Shown piece after piece: positions 37,457-48,640 of a stretch of DNA of 64,000 bases. A model generated the notes under the pieces. That model saw only the letters and a program-made list of their open reading frames with translations, was not told the DNA's origin and did not search any database. The stretch comes from Gloeobacter morelensis MG652769 (GTDB lineage: Bacteria; Cyanobacteriota; Cyanobacteriia; Gloeobacterales; Gloeobacteraceae). The number at the start of each line of letters is the position of its first letter. Position 1 is the stretch's first letter. Both the position numbers and the translations under genes were made by a program. The stretch spans positions 3,906,001 to 3,970,000 of the forward strand of contig NZ_CP063845.1 in assembly GCF_021018745.1 (NCBI RefSeq), written 5' to 3'.

Positions 37457-39661
37457 TCAAACTGGTCGCCCGACGGCATAGGCCACGGCACTGGACCAGG
37501 GTGCCACCCGGTCAAGTAACTGCCGCCTGAAAATTGCTTCGAGGCTTTCTACCTCTTCGGACGACAGCAGCCGAGCCAGCTGTGCCGCATAAGTGCCGCT
37601 TGGGTGGGAGCTGGCGAACCAGCGCTCCAACAGTGGCCCACTGACGCGCAATTCACTTTCCACACTTTCACTGGTGATCGCACAGGCCAGGCCCGCCTGC
37701 TCGAAGGCCGATTGCAGGTCGTCCAGTTCCCAGCCCAACTGCGGGTCGTCGCGAAAGGCAAGCTCCTCGGCTTCGACAACCCGCCGGTAGAGATCAGCCG
37801 CCAGCCATGCGGGGTCGAGCAGTTGCCAGAGGCGACTGCCCCGGCTCGGCATGTTTTCAGCAAGGACCAGCGCGCCGCGTGGAGCCAGGAGATGTTGCAG
37901 CGCGGCAAGGACAGCAATTTTGTGGGGGGTGCCTTTGAGCAGGTTTCGTCCGACGATCCGCTCAAAGCGCAAATCAGGACTGTGCTGTCCTACCGCTGCG
38001 GCCAGGTCTTCGAGTGTCGCCGTCAGAATCACCGGGCGGCGCAGGGGGCTCAAGGCCGCAGTCTGCTCGGCAAGGGCGTCGGCGTCGGCAGCGTTGGCCG
38101 CACGGGCGTAGACACCGCCTTCTGGGGTGCGGCGGATGGCTTCCCAGGTGAGCAGGCCGCTGCCTGCCGCCGCGTCGAGGATGACGTGGTGGCGCTCCGG
38201 GGCCGCCAGTTCGAAGATCCGTTCGCGCAGGCGGGCGAGCTGTTCGCCCTGGCGGCCCATAGCCCGCGCCAACCAGCGCTCGCCCGGCCCGTCGGCCGGA
38301 CCGAAACTGAGCTGCTCGGGGCTGTCGGTTTCGCACAGGGCGGCCAGTTGCGCTTCACGTCTGCGGGCAACCGTCACTTGAATACCCGCCTCGTAACCCT
38401 GGTCACTGGGCTGATAGAACAATTGCCCCTGCAGGTTGGTGGGCAGATACTGCTGGGCGACCCAGTGCTCGCGGTAGGCATGCGGGTAGAGGTAGCCCGC
38501 TCCGTGGCCGAAGCCCTCTTTGTCGCGGTTTGCGTCCTTGAGGGGGTTGGGAATGTCCGAAGCCCGCTCGCGCTCGACCGCCGCCAGGGCGTCGAAGAAG
38601 GCCATGGCGCTGTTGGATTTGGGCGCAGTGGCCAGGTACAGCGTCGCCTGGGCGAGGTGGTAGCGCCCCTCGGGCATCCCCACCCGGTCAAACGCCTCCG
38701 CACAGGCCACGACGACCGCCAACGCCTGCGGGTCGGCGAGACCCACATCCTCGCTCGCCTGGATGAGCAACCGCCGGAAGATAAAGCGCGGCTCTTCCCC
38801 GGCGTAGATCATCCGAGCCAGCCAGTACAAGGCGGCATCGGGGTCCGAGCCTCGGAGGCTCTTGATATAGGCGCTGATCGTATCGAAGTGGACATCGCCT
38901 TCTTTGTCGTAGAGCACTGCCCGCCGCTGGATCGATTCTTCCGCGACCGGGAGGGTGATGCGGATGACGCCTTCGCTATCTGCCGGAGTAGTTTCAACGG
39001 CCAGTTCCAGGGCGTTGAGCAGCGTGCGCGCGTCCCCCCCGGCCACATTCACCAGGTGCGCAAGCGCCTCGGGATCGAGCCGCACATTGCGCTTGCCGTA
39101 GCCGCGCTCGGTATCGGCGAGGGCCTGCAGGGCCACTACCCGCAGATCCTCACTCTCCAGCAGCTTGAGCTGAAATAAACGTGAGCGGCTCACCAGGGCC
39201 TTGTTGACTTCAAAAAACGGGTTCTCGGTGGTGGCGCCCACCAGCACGATCGTGCCGTTTTCGACCCAGGGCAACAGCGCGTCCTGCTGGGACTTGTTGA
39301 AGCGGTGCACTTCGTCCACGAACAAGATGGTCCGCTGGCCGAACTGGCCGCGGCGGCTTTTGGCCTCGTCGATCGCCTCGCGGATGTCCTTGACCCCGGC
39401 GAGCACGGCGTTGAGGGCGATGAAGTGGGCGCGGGTCGTGCCCGCGATGATCCGTGCCAGCGTTGTTTTGCCGGTGCCCGGGGGACCGTAGAAAACCAGC
39501 GAAGAGAGCTGATCGGCCTGGATCGCCCGCCTTAAGAGTCGGCCGGGGCCGACGATGTGACCCTGGCCCACAAATTCATCGAGCGAACGCGGGCGCATCC
39601 GGTCGGCGAGCGGTGCCGCCGCCTGCTGCTGCTGCTCGCGGTGCCGCTCGAAGAGATCCAC
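37457..39661 (-). CDS. rarA: RarA/MgsA AAA+ ATPase fused to a methyltransferase-like domain
   Basis: A 734-residue protein. Residues 1-430 are RarA, a clamp-loader-like AAA+ ATPase acting at stalled replication forks: Walker A GPPGTGKTT (59-67), Walker B ILFVDEVHRF, sensor ATTENPFFE, and the tetramer-forming C-terminal region (GAGYLYPHAYREHWVAQQYL). The second half resembles a Rossmann-type SAM-dependent methyltransferase, with motif I ILDAAAGSGLLTWEA. The same fusion is known from other cyanobacteria, but the role of the second domain is not. The GTG start at 39661 lies two bases after the redoxin stop; an earlier GTG inside that gene is possible. Probably co-transcribed with the redoxin. 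Confidence 0.92.
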   Translation of the reverse strand: MDLFERHREQQQQAAAPLADRMRPRSLDEFVGQGHIVGPGRLLRRAIQADQLSSLVFYGPPGTGKTTLARIIAGTTRAHFIALNAVLAGVKDIREAIDEAKSRRGQFGQRTILFVDEVHRFNKSQQDALLPWVENGTIVLVGATTENPFFEVNKALVSRSRLFQLKLLESEDLRVVALQALADTERGYGKRNVRLDPEALAHLVNVAGGDARTLLNALELAVETTPADSEGVIRITLPVAEESIQRRAVLYDKEGDVHFDTISAYIKSLRGSDPDAALYWLARMIYAGEEPRFIFRRLLIQASEDVGLADPQALAVVVACAEAFDRVGMPEGRYHLAQATLYLATAPKSNSAMAFFDALAAVERERASDIPNPLKDANRDKEGFGHGAGYLYPHAYREHWVAQQYLPTNLQGQLFYQPSDQGYEAGIQVTVARRREAQLAALCETDSPEQLSFGPADGPGERWLARAMGRQGEQLARLRERIFELAAPERHHVILDAAAGSGLLTWEAIRRTPEGGVYARAANAADADALAEQTAALSPLRRPVILTATLEDLAAAVGQHSPDLRFERIVGRNLLKGTPHKIAVLAALQHLLAPRGALVLAENMPSRGSRLWQLLDPAWLAADLYRRVVEAEELAFRDDPQLGWELDDLQSAFEQAGLACAITSESVESELRVSGPLLERWFASSHPSGTYAAQLARLLSSEEVESLEAIFRRQLLDRVAPWSSAVAYAVGRPV

Positions 39662-39663
39662 GT

Positions 39664-40245
39664 TTAGCCGTAGTAAGGAGGGGTGTTTCCTTCCTTCCAC
39701 TTGATGTTGCAGCCGATGCTGGGCTTTTGGTCGATGGCGGGCGCTTTGCCCCCGAGCACCGCGTCGATGGCGATGCGCAGATCTTTGCCGGTCACCGGCA
39801 GGTCGTTGCCGGGGCGGCTGTCGTCGAGCTGCCCGCGGTAGACCAGCCGCCGAGCGGCATCAAACAGGAAAAAATCGGGGGTACAGGCCGCCTGGTAGGC
39901 CATGGCGGTCTGCTGGCTCTCGTCATAGAGCACCGGGAAGCTGAAGCCCAATTCGTCCACCATCTCCTTGAGGCTCTCGGGGGAGTCGGCTGGGTACTTG
40001 ACGGCGTCGTTGGCGCTGATTGCCACAATCGCCAGGCCCGAATCGGCGTAGTCCTTGCCCAGTCGGGCCAGTTCGCCCTGGATGTGCTTCACGAAGGGGC
40101 AGTGGCGGCAGATAAACATCACCAGCAGCGCCGGTTGACCTGCGAAGCTTGCCAGAGTGACCAGCTGGCCGGTGCTCACATCCGGTAGAACAAAGGCCGG
40201 TGCCAGCGTCTCAAGCTCCATCATCGTCGAAGCGGTACGGGCCAT
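39664..40245 (-). CDS. Thioredoxin-fold redoxin (AhpC/TSA-like)
   Basis: A 193-residue redoxin of the peroxiredoxin/thioredoxin-like group. It begins with the usual APAFVLPDVSTGQLVTLASF, then the active-site strand LLVMFICRHCPFVKHIQGEL, with a CxxC where peroxiredoxins have a single Cys. The family typically continues with the AIVAISANDAVKYPADSPES segment and the substrate loop ACTPDFFLFDA, both present. Likely a cytosolic thiol oxidoreductase or peroxidase against organic peroxides. It is directly upstream of the RarA fusion gene, a frequent neighbour only by chance as far as can be seen. Confidence 0.88.
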   Translation of the reverse strand: MARTASTMMELETLAPAFVLPDVSTGQLVTLASFAGQPALLVMFICRHCPFVKHIQGELARLGKDYADSGLAIVAISANDAVKYPADSPESLKEMVDELGFSFPVLYDESQQTAMAYQAACTPDFFLFDAARRLVYRGQLDDSRPGNDLPVTGKDLRIAIDAVLGGKAPAIDQKPSIGCNIKWKEGNTPPYYG

Positions 40246-40388
40246 AGTGCGTCTCCAAATTCATTCCCACGCCTTATTTTAGGGCGACTCACAATGACAG
40301 GCCTTCTCAAGTCTTTGTTGACACCTCTACGAATCTCGACATAGCATCGTTTTCGCAGAATATCGATTTTGCAAATGCCGGAGGTGGC

Positions 40389-40739
40389 ATGGTGCCCAAA
40401 AATAAGGAGAAAGCCAAGGAATTTCATCTGGCTCGCGTAGAGGAACATATTTTGTTGGTGCTGAACAGGGATGGGAGAAAAGATAAGTACGGCTATCAAA
40501 TCATGCAGGAGATTGAGGTGCTTAGCGACGGCAGATATAAGCTTGGCTATGGTTCACTTTATCCAGCGCTCACTCGACTTGAAGACAAGGGATTTGTTAA
40601 TTCGAAGTGGGGAGAAGAAAAACTTGAAGAGCTTGGAGGCGCTCGCAGGAGATACTACAAAATTACCCCCGACGGTGTTCAAGCACTAGAGAATTTGGAA
40701 CTTTTGCGTACCTGGTTAGGAGGAGGACAGCTTGCATGA
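40389..40739 (+). CDS. PadR-family transcriptional regulator
   Basis: A 116-residue winged-helix regulator. Motifs: EEHILLVLNRDGRKDKYGYQ, then YKLGYGSLYPALTRLEDKGF, which is the PadR recognition helix, and RRYYKITPDGVQALENLE in the wing. The ATG has GAGGTGG five bases upstream. The coding sequence is much AT-richer than its neighbours, suggesting recent acquisition. Its stop overlaps the start of a 22-codon frame (ATGA), which looks like the remnant of the usual membrane partner gene. PadR proteins repress detoxification or membrane-protein genes; the target here appears lost. Confidence 0.9.
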   Translation: MVPKNKEKAKEFHLARVEEHILLVLNRDGRKDKYGYQIMQEIEVLSDGRYKLGYGSLYPALTRLEDKGFVNSKWGEEKLEELGGARRRYYKITPDGVQALENLELLRTWLGGGQLA

Positions 40740-40804
40740 AAATCATTCCTCCGTTCAAATCACTTCTTGATGGTTTGACATATATTTTGGGGCGAATCGT
40801 CTGA
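40736..40804 (+). pseudogene. 22-codon remnant coupled to padR (probable truncated membrane partner)
   Basis: The frame MKIIPPFKSLLDGLTYILGR ends IV-stop. It begins inside the padR stop codon (ATGA) exactly as PadR partner genes do, and the preceding TTAGGAGGAGGA is a strong ribosome-binding site. After the TGA the sequence changes to GC-rich DNA with no continuing frame, so the gene was probably cut off by deletion or insertion. A translated short peptide is the alternative. Confidence 0.5.
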
Positions 40805-40914
40805 GTGACGAACAGATCGCCAAGTAGCGAGCAGGGTAGCGTCCTCCCTCCAGGACGCGCTTGCCGTCCTGCTCCTCACCCAGGTAACCCATCAGCTTCA
40901 CGGCAGCGCGCGGG

Positions 40915-42306
40915 TCAGTCGCCATCGCTGCGAGGCGCAGCAGTGGCGTACTGGAGCATCACAAACGAGATGTTGTCGTGCCCCAGCTCCAAAAGGGCCA
41001 TTTCAACGAGCGCAGCGCCCGCAGCTTCGAGATTACCCCCATCGAGTAGCGGCAAAAGGGTCTCGCGCCAGTGGCGTTCCACAAAGTCGCCGTCCGAGAG
41101 TCCGTCGCTGCACAGCAGCACCAGACAATCTTCAGGGAGCACAAAGCTCTGGGTGGTGGGCTTGAGGTTGTTCGGAGGAATCACCCCGAGCGCCTGGGTC
41201 AGCTGGCCGCTACCGAACTCCCGGTGCAGCACTTGGCGGGTGGTGCGCGCTAGACTCACCTCCAGATTGAGCACATCGTCATCGACGCTCAACTGCTGGC
41301 AGTGCCGCCGGTCGATGAGATAGACGCGACTGTCGCCCACGTGCACCGTGTGCAGCAACGGTCCCCTCAAGAAGCAGGCTGCCACGGTCGTACCCAACTG
41401 CCGCCGCCCACTGCGCCCCTGCCGCTGGTTGAGCCGCCACAGCCGCTGGTGGGCCCGCTGCGCCGCGTTGGCCAGTTGAGCGCGCAACTCGGAGGGTGGG
41501 AGAGCCTGATCGCTCAAGCAGGCAAAGTCCTGCTGAAGCGAAGAGATGGCCAGAAGACTGGCCAGTTTGCCCCCTTCGTGTCCGCCCATGCCGTCGCAGA
41601 CCACGGCGAAGCGGCCCTGGGGATCATAGGCCAGACAATCTTCATTCAGCTCCCGGCGCCCCGGGTGGGTGGCGCTGGTTACCGCCTGCACCCGACAACC
41701 GGTGTTCGTCTGTGCCGCCAGGGCTTCCAGCGCCGCCACCAGCGCGTCTAGTCGATCGAATTTTCCGGTTGTGAGTGCTTGGACCACGGCGCACAGCTCG
41801 TCCGCCATCGGTGTAAGCGCGAGCCAGCTTGCCCCCAATGCTTGCAAAGATACCGGTGCCCGGTCGTGCGTGAGATAAAACAGGCGCACCTGCCAGCCCT
41901 GCACGCCGATATTGGCCGACGCGAGCAGCGAAGATGCGACCTTCTGCCGACAACACGGCTCCCAAAGTTTCGCCAGCTGCAACAGCCAGCCCAACTGCCG
42001 CAGCGTCTGCGCCATGGGCCAGCTGTGCCCCAAGGTGGGCCAGGGAGCGCCGTCTTCCTCCAGCGGCGCGTTGTCGAGCAAAAGGCACCGGCCGGGGGTG
42101 ATCTGGGCATGCACCTCCGGGATCGCCCAGCGCCATGGGTTGAGGCGCTGGTAAGGCTGAGCCGTGTCCAGCGTGACATCGGGGGGCGGACTTTCGCGCT
42201 CCGGGTAAAGGTCGCGTACCACCAGCGGAGAGCGGTTGACGACGGTGTAGCGCCCAGCCAGCGGGGCAGGCAGGCGTTGGCACGCTTCGGTGGCAAGGTA
42301 ATACAT
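40915..42306 (-). CDS. PP2C-type protein phosphatase with N-terminal extension
   Basis: A 463-residue protein. The C-terminal half is a PPM/PP2C Ser/Thr phosphatase: RRELNEDCLAYD, FAVVCDGMGGHEGGKLASLL, LHTVHVGDSRVYLI, LVLLCSDGLSDGDF and LGHDNISFVM give the metal-binding Asp residues. The first 200 residues look like a degenerate kinase-like or cyanobacteria-specific sensor segment and are not assigned. It probably counters Ser/Thr kinases in stress signalling. The ATG at 42306 gives the cyanobacterial-type start MYYLATEACQR; the open frame runs further upstream without protein character. A 196-base gap separates it from acs. Confidence 0.9.
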   Translation of the reverse strand: MYYLATEACQRLPAPLAGRYTVVNRSPLVVRDLYPERESPPPDVTLDTAQPYQRLNPWRWAIPEVHAQITPGRCLLLDNAPLEEDGAPWPTLGHSWPMAQTLRQLGWLLQLAKLWEPCCRQKVASSLLASANIGVQGWQVRLFYLTHDRAPVSLQALGASWLALTPMADELCAVVQALTTGKFDRLDALVAALEALAAQTNTGCRVQAVTSATHPGRRELNEDCLAYDPQGRFAVVCDGMGGHEGGKLASLLAISSLQQDFACLSDQALPPSELRAQLANAAQRAHQRLWRLNQRQGRSGRRQLGTTVAACFLRGPLLHTVHVGDSRVYLIDRRHCQQLSVDDDVLNLEVSLARTTRQVLHREFGSGQLTQALGVIPPNNLKPTTQSFVLPEDCLVLLCSDGLSDGDFVERHWRETLLPLLDGGNLEAAGAALVEMALLELGHDNISFVMLQYATAAPRSDGD

Positions 42307-42502
42307 CTTGGGCTGATGGGTGGGATAAGGCGGCTTCGTCTGTGTCCGGCAACCCGACTCCACGGCGCCACCCGCCGCGGGCACCCCAGACGGCAGGCAG
42401 TTCGAGGGTCTAATTAGTAAGCGAGATTTTGGGCTCGAAAGGCTCACTACACGGTTAATTTTTCACCGGGCCGCCGCAGAAGCTCGTACAACCGCGCAGA
42501 TT

Positions 42503-44446
<1,944 letters not shown>

Positions 44447-44450
44447 GGCG

Positions 44451-44759
44451 CTAGCTGGCCTTAGCTTGCGCTTTGGCGAGGGCGGTGCGCAGCGCGGCGT
44501 CGAGGCGGGATTTTTTGCGCGCGCCGGTGTTGGTGTGGATGACGCCCGCCTTGATCGCCTTGTCGATGCGGCTGAAGGTCTGGTTCAAAAGCGCCTGCAC
44601 CTCGGTAAGCACCGCTTCGGAGGGCGATTGGGCATACTCGCCCAGGCGGGTCATGAACTTTTTGGTGAAGGTTTTGATCATCGATTTGTAGGCGATGTTG
44701 CGCTGGCGGTTGCGCTCGGCCACATCGACCCGCTTGATGGCAGATTTGATATTCGGCAC
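44451..44759 (-). CDS. rpsT: 30S ribosomal protein S20
   Basis: A 102-residue primary 16S rRNA binding protein: [20 protein letters not shown] at the start, [11 protein letters not shown] in the middle, and [20 protein letters not shown], the family C-terminal signature. It starts at GTG with AGGAAAAG upstream; a GTG start for a ribosomal protein can limit expression. The upstream frame is not protein-like. Followed at 4 bases by acs. Confidence 0.97.
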   Translation of the reverse strand: MPNIKSAIKRVDVAERNRQRNIAYKSMIKTFTKKFMTRLGEYAQSPSEAVLTEVQALLNQTFSRIDKAIKAGVIHTNTGARKKSRLDAALRTALAKAQAKAS

Positions 44760-44901
44760 GGTGTTCTTTTCCTGGCAAATACTTCGGCAGCACACAATTT
44801 TAAACCAAAGCGTCGAGCTTTGTGACAAGTTCTTGCACGCGCAAAGCAGCTTCCGATGCAGCGGATATACTGACCGGTGCCGAACACAGAGACGGTTCTC
44901 G

Positions 44902-45171
44902 ATGGATCTAGAGGCTCTACACAGCAAGCGCGACCTCCTCTACCGCGAAGCCAGAGAAATTCACCAGCAGCGACTTGTGCTCGACCGCAACCTGCGCCGG
45001 GTGACCGGCACCGACCCGATGGCTTGCCAGCGCCGGGCGTTATTGCAGGCAGAATTTGACGAACTGACCATCAATTTGCGGACCCTCTCCACTAAGATCC
45101 GCGCCCTCAGCCAACAGATCGACGCCCGCCTGACCACCGTCGAAGTTTGGCGCAACGAACACACCGGCTAA
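44902..45171 (+). CDS. 89-residue coiled-coil protein, unknown
   Basis: A polar, Arg- and Leu-rich protein: MDLEALHSKRDLLYREAREI, then LRTLSTKIRALSQQIDARLT, predicting a long helical hairpin. No membrane segment or known domain. It is divergent from rpsT and 116 bases before the PBP1A gene on the same strand. Codon usage and GC are as in the neighbours, so it is likely a real gene; the function is not known. Confidence 0.6.
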   Translation: MDLEALHSKRDLLYREAREIHQQRLVLDRNLRRVTGTDPMACQRRALLQAEFDELTINLRTLSTKIRALSQQIDARLTTVEVWRNEHTG

Positions 45172-45287
45172 GCCTGCTTTGGAACGCAGCGCGGGCGCCT
45201 GGCGTCTTCGACACAGTGGAGGCGGCCACCGCTTCGGATCGCTAGACTGATCCTACGTATCGCCCGCCTGCCCGCCCGCTGGAGCCG

Positions 45288-47408
45288 ATGACCGCCAAGT
45301 TTTTTGCGTCTATGGCCGATACCTGGCGCCGCCATCGCCGAGCGTGGTTTATCGGCATTATCGTCACGATCGCCGGGGCGCTGCTGGGCCTGTGGTTCGC
45401 CCTGCTGTGGGATCTGCCCACCGCCCAGCAGGTGCGCCGCTTTACCCCCGAAAACCGGCTCATCGTCAAGGCGATGGACGGGTCGCGCCTCTACAGCGCC
45501 GCCCGGGGTCCAGCCAGGCAGGTCAAGTACCGGCAAATACCCGAATATCTGGTCCAGGCGGTCGTCGCCACCGAGGACCGGCGCTTCTACGACCATCCGG
45601 GCATCGATCTCATCGGCATCGGCCGGGCGCTGTGGCGCGACGCGGAGGCGGGGGAGGTGCGCGAGGGCGGCTCGACCATCACCCAGCAATTGGCGCGCAA
45701 CTTATTCTTGACCCAGGAGCGCACCCTCTGGCGCAAGTTCAAAGAGATCTTGATCGCCGCGCGCATCGAGCAGGAGCTGTCCAAAGCAGAAATTCTCACC
45801 CTCTACCTCAACCAGATCTACTTCGGCTCCGGCGCCTACGGTGTCGCGGACGCGGCGCGTCTATATTTCAGCAAGAACGTCGAGAAGCTCACCCTCACCG
45901 AAGCGGCGCTGCTGGCCGGTTTGCCCCAGGCCCCCAGCCGCTACTCGCCGCTGATCGACAAGACCCTGGCGCGCAAGCGCCGCGACGTGGTGCTCAAGAA
46001 CATGGTCGAGGTGGGATATCTAAATGAACAGCAGTACGCCTCGGCCCGCAAAAGGCCGGTGGTGCTCAGACCCGGCCCCCGCTCCGAAAAAACCCAGGCC
46101 GCCTACTTCGTCGATTATGTGCGCTCGCAGCTGGCGAGCCTGCTGGGGATCGAGAGCGTTCCGGGGGGGCTGACCATCGAGACGACCCTCGACCCGCAGA
46201 TGCAGGCGCAGGCCCAAAAAGCCCTCGGCGGTGCGCTGGCCGATTATCGCTCCCGGCGCGTCGGCCAGGGGGCGATCGTCACCCTCGACCCGGCCACGGG
46301 CGAAATTCGGGCGATGGCAGGCGGCGGCGACTATCAAAAAAGCCAGTTCAACCGCACCGTGCAGGCCCTGCGTCAACCGGGTTCGACGTTCAAAACCTTT
46401 GTCTACACCGCCGCCATCGAGTCCGGCAGCCGCCCGGAGGACGTGCTGAGCGACCGGCCGGTCCGCTTCGGCGCCTATCAGGTCAAAAACGCCGACCGGC
46501 GCTACTACGGCGAGATGACGCTGGTGAACGCCCTTAAAGAATCGCGCAATACTGTCGCGGTGCAACTGTTTACGCGCGTGGGCGAGGACAAAGTTGTCGA
46601 TGTCGCCCGCCGCATGGGGGTGCGCAGCCGCCTGCGCACGGGGGCGGCGATGGCCCTGGGGGCCTCGGAGCTGACCCTGCTCGAACTCACCGGCGCCTAC
46701 GGCACCCTCGCCAACGGCGGAGTCCATGTGGCACCCACCGCCGTGCGCCGCATCGTCGATGCGGAGGGCAAAGTCCTCTACGCGGCGGTGCCGCGCACCC
46801 GCGTGGCTCTTTCTTCGGCGGTCGCCGCCACCGTCACCCGCATGCTGGAGCAGGTCATCGCCAACGGCACCGGCCGCAAAGCGGCCATCGACCGCCCGGC
46901 GGCGGGCAAAACCGGCACCAGCGAAAACTACCGCGACTTGCTTTTTGTAGGTTACACGCCCCAACTGGTGACGGGCGTCTGGCTGGGCAACGACGACAAT
47001 CGCCCGACGCGCGGCAGCAGCGCCCTGGCAGCCGCTCTCTGGGGCCGGTACATGGGCCGGGTGATGGCAACTTTTCCGCTCAAAGATTTTCCTGCCCTGG
47101 AACAAACTGAACCGCTCCAAGCCTCGCCGCCGATGGGTGAGGAGTACCCGGCCGTATTGCCGGAGGGCCTGGAGGAGCCTTCCCCCGAGCCCGAGCCGAC
47201 CGGCGAATGCTACCAGAGCGATCAAGGCCAACTCGTCTGCCCGGGCGTAACCGACGGCGCAGCCTCTGCCGGACCGCCCGAACCAGCACCCGAGGTACCG
47301 GATATTCCCGAGCCGCCCGAAGCGCCACAAAACCCGGAAGAGCCCGCCGAAACGAACCCTTCGCGACCCTCGGCCGAACTGGATCGTCCATTGGCACCGA
47401 CGCCTTAG
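45288..47408 (+). CDS. Bifunctional penicillin-binding protein 1A
   Basis: A 706-residue class A PBP that polymerises and cross-links peptidoglycan in the periplasm. One N-terminal membrane helix (about 20-43); a GT51 glycosyltransferase domain with catalytic Glu96 in VATEDRRFYDHPG and GGSTITQQLARNLFL; a transpeptidase domain with SxxK at 366-369 (GSTFK), SRN at 419-421 and KTG at 541-543. The tail beyond about 610 is Pro/Glu-rich and disordered with two Cys. The ATG has GGAG four bases upstream. Start of a same-strand run of four genes to 48.6 kb. Confidence 0.96.
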   Translation: MTAKFFASMADTWRRHRRAWFIGIIVTIAGALLGLWFALLWDLPTAQQVRRFTPENRLIVKAMDGSRLYSAARGPARQVKYRQIPEYLVQAVVATEDRRFYDHPGIDLIGIGRALWRDAEAGEVREGGSTITQQLARNLFLTQERTLWRKFKEILIAARIEQELSKAEILTLYLNQIYFGSGAYGVADAARLYFSKNVEKLTLTEAALLAGLPQAPSRYSPLIDKTLARKRRDVVLKNMVEVGYLNEQQYASARKRPVVLRPGPRSEKTQAAYFVDYVRSQLASLLGIESVPGGLTIETTLDPQMQAQAQKALGGALADYRSRRVGQGAIVTLDPATGEIRAMAGGGDYQKSQFNRTVQALRQPGSTFKTFVYTAAIESGSRPEDVLSDRPVRFGAYQVKNADRRYYGEMTLVNALKESRNTVAVQLFTRVGEDKVVDVARRMGVRSRLRTGAAMALGASELTLLELTGAYGTLANGGVHVAPTAVRRIVDAEGKVLYAAVPRTRVALSSAVAATVTRMLEQVIANGTGRKAAIDRPAAGKTGTSENYRDLLFVGYTPQLVTGVWLGNDDNRPTRGSSALAAALWGRYMGRVMATFPLKDFPALEQTEPLQASPPMGEEYPAVLPEGLEEPSPEPEPTGECYQSDQGQLVCPGVTDGAASAGPPEPAPEVPDIPEPPEAPQNPEEPAETNPSRPSAELDRPLAPTP

Positions 47409-47434
47409 ACTGCGCTTCGCCTTATTCTGGAAGG

Positions 47435-47788
47435 ATGAGCCCCGATCGCACCGTCTATTCCACCCACCCGCGCCCCCAGCCGCGCTGCGAGACCTGTGGC
47501 GAACTGGCAAGCGTCTGTGGGTGTGAGCCGCAATCCATCGCGCCCAACAAGCAAACCGCCCGCCTCGCCCACGACCGCAAGCGCCGCCGCGGCAAGGTGG
47601 TAACCGTGGTGAGCGGTCTCGTCCTATCCGAAGCCCAACTCGACGAACTGGCCAAACTGCTCAAAAGCCAGTGCGGTGCAGGCGGCACGATCAAAGACAG
47701 CGAAATCGAGATCCAGGGCGAACACCGGGAGAAAGTGGCGGGCATTCTCCAAAAGTTGGGCTTCAAGATTAAACTAGTTGGCGGCTGA
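47435..47788 (+). CDS. SUI1/YciH-type translation factor
   Basis: A 117-residue eIF1-like protein. The SUI1 domain covers the second half: KVVTVVSGLVLSEAQLDELA, then CGAGGTIKDSEIEIQGEH and the final KVAGILQKLGFKIKLVGG, the classic ending of bacterial SUI1 proteins. The N-terminal part has CETCGELASVCGC, a Cys cluster that may bind zinc. It binds the 30S subunit and influences start-codon choice. The ATG at 47435 is used. Lies 26 bases after PBP1A and 5 bases before the next gene. Confidence 0.9.
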   Translation: MSPDRTVYSTHPRPQPRCETCGELASVCGCEPQSIAPNKQTARLAHDRKRRRGKVVTVVSGLVLSEAQLDELAKLLKSQCGAGGTIKDSEIEIQGEHREKVAGILQKLGFKIKLVGG

Positions 47789-47793
47789 GCAAG

Positions 47794-48084
47794 GTGAAAT
47801 TCTTGGATAATCCATACCAGTCCAGCGAGAGAAATCCAGTCGGCCGCACGGCCCCCAGTGCTGTAGACCCAGATCAAAGACCGATCGACACCATCACCTT
47901 TCGCGGTGAAATCGAAAAAGGCCGCGACTGGGTCGTCTTTGTCCGGCAGATGGTCAGTCGCCTCGACAGTCCGGCAGCCTGGCTGCGCGCCATCGCCATG
48001 GGAGTCGGAGCCCTGCTGATGATTTTCCCGAAGGCGGCCTGGTGCGCCCTGGTCAAACTCGGGATCGCCAAGGACAAGGACTGA
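47794..48084 (+). CDS. 96-residue protein with one membrane helix, unknown
   Basis: Starts at GTG five bases after the SUI1 gene. A polar N-terminal half (SSERNPVGRTAPSAVDPDQR) is followed by RQMVSRLDSPAAWLRAIAMG and a hydrophobic segment (VGALLMIFPKAAWCALVKLG). It is also 8 bases from the next gene, so it is embedded in the run. No family recognised. Could be a small inner-membrane anchor protein. Confidence 0.6.
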   Translation: MKFLDNPYQSSERNPVGRTAPSAVDPDQRPIDTITFRGEIEKGRDWVVFVRQMVSRLDSPAAWLRAIAMGVGALLMIFPKAAWCALVKLGIAKDKD

Positions 48085-48092
48085 ACGCATTT

Positions 48093-48635
48093 ATGTTTCT
48101 CGATACCAAAGATTACCCTTTTGCAGCGCACCTGGAAGCCAACTGGTGGGTTATCCTTGCCGAACTGCAGCAACTGGACAATCAAAACTTTTTTGCCTGG
48201 CCAGAAAAGCAGTACTACGGCGAGGGGTGGGACATCTTCGCGCTCTACACCTACGGGGTGCCGCTTGGCAAAAATTGCAAGCTCTGTCCGCAAACGGCCG
48301 CACTGGTCAAGCAAATCCCGGGCATGATGACGGCAGTCTTCTCCCGGATGGCCCCCGGTTTGCACATCGCCCCGCACCGGGGCGAACCGGCGGGGCTCTT
48401 GCGCTACCACCTGGGGCTGATCATCCCGCCCGGCTGTGGTTTGCGCGTCGGCCCCGAGACGCGCAGCGTCCAAGAAGGCGGCAGCATTGTCTTCGACGAC
48501 ACCACCGAGCACGAAGCCTGGAACCGCAGCGACCGCGAACGCATCGTGCTACTGGTGGATTTTAAATCCCCCAACGCCAAACAGGGCTTCACCCTCGCCA
48601 GCATGTTCCAACGCCTCAGGGGCGGCAAAAGTTAA
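48093..48635 (+). CDS. Aspartyl/asparaginyl beta-hydroxylase-like dioxygenase
   Basis: A 180-residue 2-oxoglutarate/Fe(II) oxygenase of the AspH/LpxO-like cupin fold. Key segments are APGLHIAPHRGEPAGLLRYH with the first iron-binding His, LGLIIPPGCGLRVG, and FDDTTEHEAWNRSDRERIVL with the second His and the 2OG-binding Arg. Members hydroxylate peptide Asp/Asn or lipid A acyl chains. Here the substrate is unknown. The TAA stop lies within the 8-bp direct repeat flanking the MITE-like element that follows, so the element inserted exactly at the end of the gene without changing the protein. Confidence 0.85.
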   Translation: MFLDTKDYPFAAHLEANWWVILAELQQLDNQNFFAWPEKQYYGEGWDIFALYTYGVPLGKNCKLCPQTAALVKQIPGMMTAVFSRMAPGLHIAPHRGEPAGLLRYHLGLIIPPGCGLRVGPETRSVQEGGSIVFDDTTEHEAWNRSDRERIVLLVDFKSPNAKQGFTLASMFQRLRGGKS

Positions 48636-48640
48636 AGTTA

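Noticed and set aside
48093-48635. Beta-hydroxylase as tailoring enzyme of the siderophore system
   Set aside because: Beta-hydroxyaspartate siderophores use such chemistry, but this gene is 12 kb away in another operon and of the AspH/LpxO-like type; no evidence links it.
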